Positions 8,328 through 16,908 of a DNA stretch of 40,372 nucleotides are shown piece by piece. Within the stretch, counting starts at the first letter, position 1. Each line of letters begins with the position of its first letter. A program made the translations under genes and the position numbers. The DNA is from Flavobacterium sinopsychrotolerans (GTDB lineage Bacteria > Bacteroidota > Bacteroidia > Flavobacteriales > Flavobacteriaceae), in assembly GCF_900110375.1 (NCBI RefSeq), contig NZ_FODN01000012.1:1-40372 (forward strand), given 5' to 3'. The notes beneath the pieces were generated by a model, which saw only the letters and a list, made by a program, of their open reading frames with translations, was not told the DNA's origin and did not search any database.

Positions 8328-9335
8328 ATGCGAGTAGGCTATAACCCATATAAAGACCAAATTCTTGAAGGAACCTATCATCATCAGGTGGTAATTCCAG
8401 TTTATATTCCTAATCAGGAAGGTTATTTTAAGGATAGTTTTACTATTTTAAAATTGTGTTTAGAGTCATTATTCAACACCATTCATCAAAAAACTTTTGT
8501 CACTATTGTCAATAATGGAAGTGAAAAGTTGGTTTCCCATTATCTAGATTTACTTTTGAAGGAAAACAAAATACAGGAACTTGTTCATACAGAGAATATA
8601 GGTAAACTCAATGCCATCCTAAAAGGATTGGCAGGGAATGACATTGAACTGGTTACGATTTCAGATGCAGATGTTTTGTTCTTACCCAATTGGCAAATGG
8701 AAACCATGAAAGTGTTTAAGGAGGTTCCTAAAGCAGGAGTCGTGGGTATTGTGCCTCAGTTCAAAATGTATGAAAGTAATTGTGGGAATGTGTTATTTGA
8801 CACCTTATTTAATTCAGAACTTCGATTTGTACCTGTAAAAAACAAAGCTGCTTTAATTCGTTTTTATGATAGTATTGGTTGGGACAGGAATTACAATCAA
8901 GATTATTTAGCCTATAATTTGGCATTAGAAATTAATTCTGAATTGAATGTTTTGATTGGTTCAGGACATTTTGTAGCGACTTATAAAAAAGATATTTTCG
9001 AAACTATCATTACGTACATTGGCTATAAAATGGGAGGAAATAGTGAAGGTTATCTAGATTCTTTGCCTTTAAAAAAAGATTATTGGAGGGTTACTACTCA
9101 GGATAATTATGCCTACCATATGGGGAATACTCTTGAAGATTGGATGGGAACACTTGTTGTTCTAAAAACTAAACAAGAAGTAGTCCATTATAATTTTGAA
9201 AATAAAAAGAGGGTGCATCCTATTTTATATTGGATGAAAAACAGATTGTTTGTCAAATTTATTTCAAGTAAGCTTTTGGTGAAATTGTTTTTGAAATGGA
9301 AAAAATTACCAAAAGCAATAATTGAAAAATATTAA
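8328..9335 (+). CDS. Glycosyltransferase family 2-like protein
   Basis: A 335-residue GT-A type protein. After about 18 N-terminal residues come VVIPVYIPNQ (21-30), VNNGS (61-65) and the metal site SDADV (112-116). Both the N-terminal extension and the long segment after the catalytic half (about 190-335) distinguish it from the smaller GT2 proteins next to it. It starts 3 bases after the preceding stop codon and ends 3 bases before the next gene, so it belongs to the same transcription unit. Composition becomes less AT-rich from here on. The substrate is unknown. Confidence 0.82.
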   Translation: MRVGYNPYKDQILEGTYHHQVVIPVYIPNQEGYFKDSFTILKLCLESLFNTIHQKTFVTIVNNGSEKLVSHYLDLLLKENKIQELVHTENIGKLNAILKGLAGNDIELVTISDADVLFLPNWQMETMKVFKEVPKAGVVGIVPQFKMYESNCGNVLFDTLFNSELRFVPVKNKAALIRFYDSIGWDRNYNQDYLAYNLALEINSELNVLIGSGHFVATYKKDIFETIITYIGYKMGGNSEGYLDSLPLKKDYWRVTTQDNYAYHMGNTLEDWMGTLVVLKTKQEVVHYNFENKKRVHPILYWMKNRLFVKFISSKLLVKLFLKWKKLPKAIIEKY

Positions 9336-9338
9336 TAC

Positions 9339-10265
9339 ATGCAAGTAGTCTCTAAGAAGTTTTCAATATTGATTACAACCAAAAATCGTCTAGAGGATTT
9401 GGTTTATACCTTACATAAAATTCAATATTTAATTGAAAAAACCGATGTTGAATGTGTTATTTTTGATGACGGTTCTACCGATGGGACGTATGAGTTTGTA
9501 AAAGAAAATTTCCCAGAGGTAAAACTCGAAAGAAATCCCTATTCTAAAGGATATTTGTATTGCAGAAACAAAATGTTGAATGAGACAAGGGCTGATTTTG
9601 CCATTTCACTAGATGATGACGCTCATTTTGTAACAGAGCAACCATTAGAATTGATTGCTAATTATTTTGATAAAAATCCTAAAGTTGGATTGTTGGGATT
9701 TAGAGTATTTTGGTCTAAACAAAATCCTAGTAGCATATTTTCGAGTGATTTGTCTATCCGTATGAAAAGTTTTGTTGGTTGTGCTCATGTATGGAGAATG
9801 TCAGCTTGGAGAGCTATTCCAAATTATCCGGAGTGGTTTGTTTTTTATGGGGAGGAGGATTTTGCCTCGTATCAATTATTCAAAAAGAATTGGGCAATTG
9901 ATTATTTACCGGAACTTTTGGTTCATCATCGCGTTGATTTGAAAGCAAGAAAAGATAATACGGATTATAGTCTTCGTTTAAGACGTTCATTATGTTCTGG
10001 ATGGAATTTGTATTTCTTATTTTTACCACTTCCGCTTATTCCAAAAAAAATGGCGTATTCCATTTGGATGCAATTGCAATTAAAAGTTTTTAAGGGAGAT
10101 TGGAAAGCACTGAAAGGACTTTTATTAGCACTGATGGATTTGTTGTTCGCACTTCCAAAAATAATAAACAACAGGAATCGTTTGACGGGTGCTGAGTATG
10201 AAGCATACCAAAAACTCCCAGAAACACGATTGTATTGGAAACCAGAAGAAGAAGCCACACTTTAA
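9339..10265 (+). CDS. Glycosyltransferase family 2
   Basis: A 308-residue inverting transferase with FSILITTKNR (8-17), IFDDGSTDGT (41-50), GYLYCRNKML (71-80, the acceptor-side RN motif) and LDDDAH (91-96) for the metal. A tryptophan-rich patch (about 145-190, containing EWFVFYGEEDF with the ED pair) fits the general-base region of GT2 enzymes. The last gene before the sialic-acid module, it is separated from neuA by only 19 bases. Acceptor and donor are not assignable. Confidence 0.88.
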   Translation: MQVVSKKFSILITTKNRLEDLVYTLHKIQYLIEKTDVECVIFDDGSTDGTYEFVKENFPEVKLERNPYSKGYLYCRNKMLNETRADFAISLDDDAHFVTEQPLELIANYFDKNPKVGLLGFRVFWSKQNPSSIFSSDLSIRMKSFVGCAHVWRMSAWRAIPNYPEWFVFYGEEDFASYQLFKKNWAIDYLPELLVHHRVDLKARKDNTDYSLRLRRSLCSGWNLYFLFLPLPLIPKKMAYSIWMQLQLKVFKGDWKALKGLLLALMDLLFALPKIINNRNRLTGAEYEAYQKLPETRLYWKPEEEATL

Positions 10266-10284
10266 ATCATAAGATGAGTTGCAT

Positions 10285-10962
10285 ATGAAAAACATAGCCA
10301 TCATTCCTGCACGAGGAGGATCAAAACGGATTCCGGAAAAGAACATTCAATTGTTTGGAGGATTGCCTTTATTGGTACATTCGATACAGTATGCAGTTGC
10401 GAATAGTGCCTTTATTGATGCCATTTATGTTTCTACAGATGATCCCACTATAAAAGCAATAGCATTAGCTTACGGGGCTAAAGTCATTGATAGACCAGAT
10501 CATCTTTCAGGAGATTTGGAGCCTACCCTTACTGCTGTTCAGCATGTTCTAGGAAATATAGGTTTTGAAGTTGAAAATGTCATATTGTTGCAGCCCACCA
10601 ATCCGTTGCGCCCGCCAAATTTATTGAAAGATTGCCTTGAAAAATTCCAAAATGAAAAAGTCGATAGTTTGTTTACCGTTACTCAAAACCATCAGAAATT
10701 CGGAAAAATCACATCTGGAACCTTTGTTCCGTTCAATTACGAAATTGGGCAACGCAGTCAGGATTTAGAACCGCTTTATTTTGAAAACGGATTGTTGTAT
10801 ATTACAAAGGCAAAGTCCATTCTTGAAAATAAAATAATTACAAAAAATGCATTTCCATACCTGGTAAATCATATTTTTGCTCACGTAGATATTGATACGA
10901 AAGAAGATATGGAGTATGCGGAGTATTTAATTGAAAAAGTGTCTCGACCGCGCTCGACATGA
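10285..10962 (+). CDS. neuA: Acylneuraminate cytidylyltransferase (CMP-nonulosonic acid synthetase)
   Basis: Cytosolic enzyme that activates sialic or related nonulosonic acid with CTP to give the CMP-sugar donor. The 225-residue protein has the diagnostic N-terminal loop IIPARGGSKRIPEKN (6-20), VSTDD in the next strand, LLQPTNPLRP around 105-114, and VDIDTKEDMEYAE near the C-terminus with the paired aspartates that bind metal. The ATG at 10285 is used; a TTG six bases upstream is less likely. The final residues VSRPRST are encoded by a TCGA-type dispersed repeat (10941-10964) that has replaced or extended the natural end of the gene. neuB and neuC follow. Confidence 0.9.
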   Translation: MKNIAIIPARGGSKRIPEKNIQLFGGLPLLVHSIQYAVANSAFIDAIYVSTDDPTIKAIALAYGAKVIDRPDHLSGDLEPTLTAVQHVLGNIGFEVENVILLQPTNPLRPPNLLKDCLEKFQNEKVDSLFTVTQNHQKFGKITSGTFVPFNYEIGQRSQDLEPLYFENGLLYITKAKSILENKIITKNAFPYLVNHIFAHVDIDTKEDMEYAEYLIEKVSRPRST

Positions 10963-11011
10963 CATAAAGCAACCAGTAAGAGAACGTGTCTCGATTGCGC
11001 TAGACAAGACA
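10941..11011 (+). repeat. Two TCGA-palindrome repeats between neuA and neuB
   Basis: Copies at 10941-10964 and 10988-11011, both starting GTCTCGA and ending with a GACA motif. They belong to a dispersed family with core TCGACTGCGCTCGA, whose TCGA ends are inverted relative to each other. The first copy overlaps the 3' end of neuA and supplies its last codons and stop. Other copies lie at 12335-12354 and at seven sites around the GIY-YIG gene. Confidence 0.8.
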
Positions 11012-11103
11012 AAATGCAATATAGTTGTCCTTTCGAGTCTTTCGGTGATTGCTGAAGACAGGCTAAATTACAAGATAAAATAGATAACTCACAACAGAAA
11101 ACC

Positions 11104-12144
11104 ATGAACCCATATATAGAAATTGCCGGAAGAAAAATAGGTCCTGATTATCCACCCTTAGTTATTGCTGAAATAGGCATTAATCACGAAGGCTCTTTGC
11201 AAGTGGCCAAAGAAATGGTTGATGCCGCAAAAAGAGCAGGTGTTGAGGTGGTGAAGCACCAAACCCATATTGTAGCAGACGAAATGTGTGGAGCTGCCAA
11301 AAAAGTAATTCCGGGTAATGCCGATGTTTCTATTTACGAAATTATGGAACGTTGTTCCTTGAACGAAGCTGACGAATTGGACTTAAAAAAGTATGTAGAA
11401 AGTAAAGGCATGCTCTTCATATCAACTCCTTTTTCTCGTGCCGCGGCTGATCGGTTGGAGGAATTCGATGTACCCGCCTATAAAATAGGATCCGGCGAAT
11501 GTAATAACTACCCATTATTAGAGCACATTGCTTCTTTTGGAAAACCTGTACTATTGAGTACCGGGATGAACACCATTGCAAGTATTCGCAAAGCCATTGC
11601 TATTTTTGATAAACATAAAGTCCCTGTTGCAGTATTGCATACTACTAATTTATATCCCACACCGATTCATTTGGTTCGATTTGGAGCCATGATGGAAATG
11701 CATCACGCTTTTCCGGATAAAGTTTTTGGTTTATCGGATCATACGTTGAATAATAAGGCGTGTTTAGGTGCTGTCGCTTTGGGTGCCAGTATTCTGGAAC
11801 GCCATTTTACAGACCACATGCAGCGGACGGGTCCCGATATCGTGTGCAGTATGGATGAACAAACTACAAATGAATTACTACTAAGTTCCAATGAAATGTG
11901 GCAAATGCGCGGTGGAGTCAAGGAACCCGCTTTAGAAGAACAGGTAACTATAGATTTTGCTTTTGCGACCGTTTGTGCGATTAAACCAATACAAAAAGGA
12001 GACGTGCTTACCAAAGAAAATATTTGGGTGAAACGTCCTGGAACCGGAAAAATTCTAGCAGAACATTTTAATGATTTAATCGGTAAAGTGGCAACCCGAA
12101 CTATCGCTAATGACGAACAATTAGATTGGATCGATTTTGCTTAG
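11104..12144 (+). CDS. neuB: N-acetylneuraminate synthase (NeuB)
   Basis: Condenses N-acetylmannosamine with phosphoenolpyruvate to form sialic acid. The 346 residues comprise a TIM-barrel synthase domain (about 15-285) and a C-terminal antifreeze-like SAF domain (about 286-346). Recognisable are EIGINHEGS (23-31), KHQTHI (51-56), IGSGECNNYP (128-137), LSDHT with His213, and LERHFTD with His234. Arg311 lies in IWVKRPG, at the position that contacts the N-acetyl group in the meningococcal enzyme. From memory, overall wording is much closer to Neisseria SiaC and Campylobacter NeuB1 than to the legionaminate or pseudaminate synthases. The start is the only ATG near the beginning of homology; 141 bases of repeat separate it from neuA. 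Confidence 0.93.
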   Translation: MNPYIEIAGRKIGPDYPPLVIAEIGINHEGSLQVAKEMVDAAKRAGVEVVKHQTHIVADEMCGAAKKVIPGNADVSIYEIMERCSLNEADELDLKKYVESKGMLFISTPFSRAAADRLEEFDVPAYKIGSGECNNYPLLEHIASFGKPVLLSTGMNTIASIRKAIAIFDKHKVPVAVLHTTNLYPTPIHLVRFGAMMEMHHAFPDKVFGLSDHTLNNKACLGAVALGASILERHFTDHMQRTGPDIVCSMDEQTTNELLLSSNEMWQMRGGVKEPALEEQVTIDFAFATVCAIKPIQKGDVLTKENIWVKRPGTGKILAEHFNDLIGKVATRTIANDEQLDWIDFA

Positions 12145-12189
12145 TGGTGACTTTATCCTATTTTGTTTGAATAAAAATTAAAGCTCATT

Positions 12190-12302
12190 AGCCCATTGGG
12201 GGTACTTACTATTAAAAATGGTTCTCGATACATTTTTTGTTTCGTTTTACTACACAAAAAAACACTGGAACTGACGTTCTGGATAATTGCACCCAACGGA
12301 TA
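12190..12302. repeat. MITE-like element, diverged copy 2
   Basis: Related to 560-663. The left end contains CCCATTGGGGGTAC, followed by ATTAAAAATGGTT, and the right end contains ATTGCACCCAACGGAT, the inverse of the left end with several substitutions. It lies between neuB and neuC, followed 32 bases later by a TCGA repeat. No coding potential. Confidence 0.6.
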
Positions 12303-12334
12303 CACATTAATAAATAATACGGATTACTAAAAAT

Positions 12335-12354
12335 ATCTCGACTGCGCTCGATAT
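12335..12354 (+). repeat. TCGA-palindrome repeat upstream of neuC
   Basis: Core TCGACTGCGCTCGA flanked symmetrically by ATC and TAT, 12 bases before the neuC start. It belongs to the same dispersed family as the copies near neuA and the GIY-YIG gene. Being this close to the start codon it lies in the neuC 5' untranslated region if transcription comes from upstream. Confidence 0.8.
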
Positions 12355-12366
12355 AATAGCATTATA

Positions 12367-13491
12367 ATGAAAAAAATAGTATTCCTGACGGGAACCCGAG
12401 CTGATTTTGGTAAAATAAAATCACTGATTACCATCCTTGAAGATCAGGATGATTTTGAAGTATTTGTATTTGTAACCGGTATGCATTTGCAAGAAACCTA
12501 TGGATACACCCTGATAGAAATTGAACGGTGTCATTTTAAGAATGTTTCTACTTTTGAGAATCATACGCATGAAACCACGATGGATTTAACTTTGGCTAAA
12601 ACCATTGAAGGCTTGTCAAGCTATTGCAAAGAAGTAAACCCTGATTTGATTGTGGTTCATGGAGACCGGGTTGAAACTTTGGCGGGTGCTATTGTGGGCT
12701 CCTTAAATAATATTTTGGTTGCCCATATTGAAGGCGGTGAACTCTCCGGAACGGTAGATGAATTGATTCGGCATAGTGTGAGTAAATTGAGTCATATTCA
12801 TTTTGTTTCTAATACTGATGCGGCCAAACGGTTGTTGCAAATGGGAGAGGTTAAAGAATCTATTTTTACTATTGGTTCGCCAGATGTTGACGTAATGTTC
12901 TCTGATACATTACCGGAACTAGCTGTGGCAAAAAGTTACTATCAAATAGATTTTGATGTGTTTGCTATTGTTATGTTTCATCCAGTTACTACAGAAATTG
13001 ACCAGATGGAGCAGCATGCTATTCAATTTGTAACGGCATTATTAGAAGATACTCACAATTATGTAGTGGTTTATCCCAACAATGATTTAGGAAGTCGATT
13101 GGTTTTAAGTGCCTATGAACAGTTAAAAGGGAACTCTCGATTTCGAATTATTCCTTCTTTACGATTTGAATATTTTTTGACATTATTAAAAAATTGTCAA
13201 TTTATTATCGGAAATAGCAGTGCCGGAATAAAGGAAGCACCTTACTATGGAATCCCTATTATTAATATTGGTACTCGTCAACGAAATAGAACCGTTGATG
13301 CAGCTATAATCAATGTGGATTATAATAAAAAAAATATTTCAGAGGCTTTAAATGGTATTGATTCTCATCAAGTGGTTCAATCCCATGTTGATTTTGGGGA
13401 AGGCAATAGTGCCGAATTGTTTTTAGCATGTCTTCAGAAAGAGATTTTTTGGAAAATGAATCATCAAAAACAATTTAAAGACTTTATTTAA
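12367..13491 (+). CDS. neuC: UDP-N-acetylglucosamine 2-epimerase, hydrolysing (NeuC)
   Basis: Converts UDP-GlcNAc to N-acetylmannosamine plus UDP, supplying the NeuB substrate. The 374-residue GT-B-fold enzyme shows LTGTRADFGKIK (7-18), VHGDRVETLAG (97-107), HIEGGELSGTVDE (120-132) and GNSSAGIKEAPYYGIP in the UDP-binding C-terminal domain. The last motif, together with the conserved His, Asp and Glu residues in the earlier ones, marks the hydrolysing branch. Similarity to the meningococcal SiaA/NeuC pattern is strong throughout. Its stop overlaps the next ATG (TAATG), so it is coupled to the GT11 gene. Gaps containing repeats separate it from neuB, yet the three genes are co-directional. Confidence 0.92.
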   Translation: MKKIVFLTGTRADFGKIKSLITILEDQDDFEVFVFVTGMHLQETYGYTLIEIERCHFKNVSTFENHTHETTMDLTLAKTIEGLSSYCKEVNPDLIVVHGDRVETLAGAIVGSLNNILVAHIEGGELSGTVDELIRHSVSKLSHIHFVSNTDAAKRLLQMGEVKESIFTIGSPDVDVMFSDTLPELAVAKSYYQIDFDVFAIVMFHPVTTEIDQMEQHAIQFVTALLEDTHNYVVVYPNNDLGSRLVLSAYEQLKGNSRFRIIPSLRFEYFLTLLKNCQFIIGNSSAGIKEAPYYGIPIINIGTRQRNRTVDAAIINVDYNKKNISEALNGIDSHQVVQSHVDFGEGNSAELFLACLQKEIFWKMNHQKQFKDFI

Positions 13492-14408
13492 TGATTACAT
13501 TTTTAAATCTTGGAAAAAAAGGTAATTTAGGGAATCAATTGTTTCAAATTGCTTCAACTATTGGTATTGCAGAAAAAAACAATCAAGAATATTGTTTTCC
13601 GTTTTGGGATTATGCTGATTATTTTGAATTCAATTTCAATACCTGTTCCAATATAGATGATTGGATATCAATAAGAGAAAATAAATTTAATTACTATAAT
13701 TGGGAAGTTGCTCACGAAAATTATGATTTAAACGGATGGTTACAAACAGAAAGTTATTTTTCTAATTCAAACATAAAAAATGTATTTAAATTTAAAACAG
13801 AATTTGAAGAAAACCTTTTGGAAAAACAAAAACATCTTTTTACTCAAAAAACTATTTTAGTTACTGTTAGACGAGGTGATTTTGTAAACAATCCGAACTT
13901 TTTTCAATTAACATACAAATATTATTTAACGGCATTATTAACTCATTTTGAAAATTTAAATCAGTACAATATCATTTTTGCAAGCGACAACATCAACTAC
14001 TGTAAAAATCATTTTTCATTTTTGCCAAATGCTTATTTCTTAGAAAATTTAAGTCCGATTGAACAAATGTGTTTGGGAAGTAAATTTGATAATTACATTA
14101 TTAGTAACTCAACTTTTTCGTGGTGGATGGCATGGTTAGGAGAAAAGAAAAATTCTAAAATTATTAGACCTATTCATGTTTTTGATGGTGAATATTTAAA
14201 ATATTATAATGAATCGGACTTTTATCCAAATCGTTGGATTCAGCATGATGAAAAAAAGTACAGACTTTCTAATGATTATTTAAAGCTGAAAATTTATGGT
14301 CCTTTTAATATAGGATGTACTAAAATTTCTTATTTTTTTAAAAGTAATAAGAGAAAAATTACTAAATCTATTAAGAATTCAATTAAAAAAATTATTGGTT
14401 ATAAATGA
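13491..14408 (+). CDS. Glycosyltransferase family 11 (alpha-1,2-fucosyltransferase-like)
   Basis: A 305-residue GT-B protein of the alpha-1,2-fucosyltransferase family. It carries the N-terminal GNLGNQLFQIAS (11-22), the GDP-binding VRRGDF (126-131, family motif HxRRxD in variant form) and SNSTFSWWMAWLG (205-217). The last 40 residues are lysine-rich and may bind membrane. It overlaps neuC by one base and the following gene by four (ATGA). No GDP-fucose biosynthesis genes are in the window, so the donor would come from elsewhere or may not be fucose. A longer paralogue lies at 19984-21336. Confidence 0.88.
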   Translation: MITFLNLGKKGNLGNQLFQIASTIGIAEKNNQEYCFPFWDYADYFEFNFNTCSNIDDWISIRENKFNYYNWEVAHENYDLNGWLQTESYFSNSNIKNVFKFKTEFEENLLEKQKHLFTQKTILVTVRRGDFVNNPNFFQLTYKYYLTALLTHFENLNQYNIIFASDNINYCKNHFSFLPNAYFLENLSPIEQMCLGSKFDNYIISNSTFSWWMAWLGEKKNSKIIRPIHVFDGEYLKYYNESDFYPNRWIQHDEKKYRLSNDYLKLKIYGPFNIGCTKISYFFKSNKRKITKSIKNSIKKIIGYK

Positions 14409-15802
14409 AAAAACTAGGCATAGTAATCACCGACGGAGTAGGTTTTAGGAACTTTGTTATGAGTGACTTTGTTACAGAAGCATCTAAACAGTTTGAAGAA
14501 ATTATTATCTATTCTGGTTTGGCCAAAAGTTGCTACAGTAGTTTTAATGGTGCAAATGTTGAAATTAGAGAGTTGCCTCTATTTGTAGAGGGGAAATGGA
14601 CCTGGTTTTTCAGGAAATGGAAAGAATTAGCCCATTTGCAACAGTACAAAACTTTTTATGGAATGAACGATAATCTCGTTTCTGGATATCCTAAAAGTAA
14701 TTCTGTTCGTGCTTTATTGATAAAAGGATTGTATTTTTTTACTCGTATTATACACTCAATCGGTAGTATCTTATTCGCCGAAAAGATGCAGTTTTTGTCT
14801 TTTTCCAATGATAAAATTACGAAAGGCTATATGGATCTCCTTCATCAGGATAAACCTTCTCATTTATTTTTTACCCATCAAAGACCACCGTATTTAGCAC
14901 CATTTTTATATGCTGGAATTAAAAATAAGATCCCGGTTAGTACTTTTATTTTCAGTTGGGATAATTTGGCTTCAAAGGGGAGGATGTTGGGTACCTTTGA
15001 TTATTTTTTGGTTTGGAGTGATTTGATGAAAACTGAATTGCTCTATTTTTATCCTAATGTGAAAAAGGAAAATGTGAAGGTGGTGGGTACCCCTCAATTT
15101 GAGCCTTATGTAATGGATAAATACAAAACGGAGAAAGAGGATTTCTATTCGAAGTTTAATTTGGACTGGCATAAAAAAACGATTTGTTTCAGTTGTGCTG
15201 ACGCCAGTATTGGTCAAAATGATGCCCTTGTCATTCGAGCGATAGCCCAAGCGATTCGTGAAAATGCAATTGGTTTACCGTGTCAGTTTTTGGTCCGGAC
15301 TTCTCCTGCAGAAAGTCCGGAGCGCTTTGCAAGCATAAAGAAAGAGTTTCCGGAAATCATCTGGAACAATCCCAAATGGATTTTGACTCGGGAAAATCAT
15401 GCCGAAAGGTGGTCACAACGTATCCCAAGTGAAGAAGATATCAAAGATTTGCGTTCGTTGTTGGAATATGTAGACTTGAATGTCAACATGTGTTCCACTA
15501 TGAGTCTAGATTTTATGTTGTTTGACAAACCGGTTATTAATACTGTTTTCGGGAATCCTAACAATGGATTATATGACGACCAACGATTTTTAGGATATGA
15601 TCATTTTAAAAAAGTAGTAGACAGCCAGTCAGTTACTATTGCTAAAAATGCAACTGAATTAATAGCACAAATCAATGAGGCTTTGATTAATCCTACATCA
15701 AGAACAGTACAAAGAACAACGATGATTGATTTACAAATAGGCGAGCCTTTATCAGGAACCAGCAAGCGGATTGTTGCAACTTTATCTCAATGGAATGACT
15801 GA
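14405..15802 (+). CDS. Putative GT-B glycosyltransferase, family not recognised
   Basis: A 465-residue soluble-looking protein starting at an ATG that overlaps the previous stop. I do not recognise a standard family. The layout suggests a two-domain GT-B transferase: a first half with FFTHQRPPYLAPFLYAGIK and FIFSWDNLAS, then KTICFSCADAS opening a second Rossmann-like half, and NMCSTMSLDFMLFDKPVIN near residues 355-373, comparable to the donor-binding end of CDP-glycerol transferases and related GT-B enzymes. It sits in the transcript directly after neuABC and the GT11 gene. As no classical sialyltransferase is visible, it is a reasonable but unproven candidate for the enzyme using the CMP-sugar. 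Confidence 0.6.
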   Translation: MKKLGIVITDGVGFRNFVMSDFVTEASKQFEEIIIYSGLAKSCYSSFNGANVEIRELPLFVEGKWTWFFRKWKELAHLQQYKTFYGMNDNLVSGYPKSNSVRALLIKGLYFFTRIIHSIGSILFAEKMQFLSFSNDKITKGYMDLLHQDKPSHLFFTHQRPPYLAPFLYAGIKNKIPVSTFIFSWDNLASKGRMLGTFDYFLVWSDLMKTELLYFYPNVKKENVKVVGTPQFEPYVMDKYKTEKEDFYSKFNLDWHKKTICFSCADASIGQNDALVIRAIAQAIRENAIGLPCQFLVRTSPAESPERFASIKKEFPEIIWNNPKWILTRENHAERWSQRIPSEEDIKDLRSLLEYVDLNVNMCSTMSLDFMLFDKPVINTVFGNPNNGLYDDQRFLGYDHFKKVVDSQSVTIAKNATELIAQINEALINPTSRTVQRTTMIDLQIGEPLSGTSKRIVATLSQWND

Positions 15803-16871
15803 GTCAAGAAAAATAGCGGTACTTTGTAATTATGAGCTGCTTCCTGAAAGAGTGGGTGGAATGGATTACTTTTTTTGGTATTTTGATCAAAAGTGCGAAG
15901 AAAATGGGATTCAAGTGGATTGGTTTTTTCCTAATCAATCTGATCATGGGAAGTATTCTAATCTAGCAGTTTTTAATAGTAATTATGAATCTGTGGAAAA
16001 CTATTTTCTTGATTTTTGCAAAGCGAATAAAACGGATTATTCTCACATTATCACTCATTTTGTGGAATTGTGCACTCCTTTTTTTTATAAAATAAAATTA
16101 GTATCAAACGCCAAAATTATAGTGGTTGACCACAATCCAAGACCTTTGAACGGCTATTCTTTTAAAAAGAAAATAGCGAAACGAGTTAAAGGGATTTTAT
16201 ATTCCAGACATATAGATGTTTTTGTAGGGGTATCTGATTCTACAAAAAAGTTAATGATCATGGATTTTGGATCTCATATAAAGAGAAAAGCAATAGTTAT
16301 TTTGAATGGATTAGATGTTTTGCAATTCAAACAAAAAAGCAAATTTTCTTTTAATAATAAGTTTATTGTTGCATCCCATTTAAGGAAAGAAAAAGGAATT
16401 CAAGATTTAATTTTAGCGGTTCAAGATTTAAGGTCATTTAGTTTTACGATTGATATTTACGGAGCAGGATATTTTGAGGGCGAATTAAAAAAAATGGTTC
16501 AGGATCTTTCTCTACATGATTTTTTTAATTTCAAAGGAAATATTTGTAATCTGCATGAAATGTATTGCAATTATGATTATTTGATTCATCCTTCACATGG
16601 AGAAACTTTTTGTTATTCCGTTGTCGAAAGTTTGATGAGTAATTTACCGGTAATTACAACTCGTAATCAAGGAAATGTTTTAGGTTTGGTACTTGAAAAT
16701 GAAAATGGCTTTTTATTTGAAGAAGCCAATGTTTTGGAATTAAAGGAAATTTTACAAAATATTTTAACTCATAAATTAAAAATAGATGATTGTCCGTTAA
16801 ATGATACCTTAGATAATTTGTCTTTGACGAAAATGGTTGCTAATTATTTTGCTTTACTACTGAAGAAATAA
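15795..16871 (+). CDS. Glycosyltransferase family 4
   Basis: A 358-residue retaining GT-B transferase. It opens with MTESRKIAVLCNYELLPERV and the glycine-rich GGMDYF; the second domain includes NGLDVLQF, VASHLRKEKGIQDL and the EX7E region HGETFCYSVVESLMSNLPV. The ATG at 15795 forms an ATGACTGA overlap with the previous stop, and homology begins within ten residues of it, so it is preferred over a TTG 24 bases upstream. It closes the tightly overlapping block that starts at neuC. Substrate unknown. Confidence 0.87.
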   Translation: MTESRKIAVLCNYELLPERVGGMDYFFWYFDQKCEENGIQVDWFFPNQSDHGKYSNLAVFNSNYESVENYFLDFCKANKTDYSHIITHFVELCTPFFYKIKLVSNAKIIVVDHNPRPLNGYSFKKKIAKRVKGILYSRHIDVFVGVSDSTKKLMIMDFGSHIKRKAIVILNGLDVLQFKQKSKFSFNNKFIVASHLRKEKGIQDLILAVQDLRSFSFTIDIYGAGYFEGELKKMVQDLSLHDFFNFKGNICNLHEMYCNYDYLIHPSHGETFCYSVVESLMSNLPVITTRNQGNVLGLVLENENGFLFEEANVLELKEILQNILTHKLKIDDCPLNDTLDNLSLTKMVANYFALLLKK

Positions 16872-16908
16872 CATTAATTTTACCTCCGTTAATCCGCTAT
16901 AATAATCT

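Noticed and set aside
10881..11105. 74-codon minus-strand frame across the neuA-neuB gap
   Set aside because: Composed of the antisense of neuA and of dispersed repeats.
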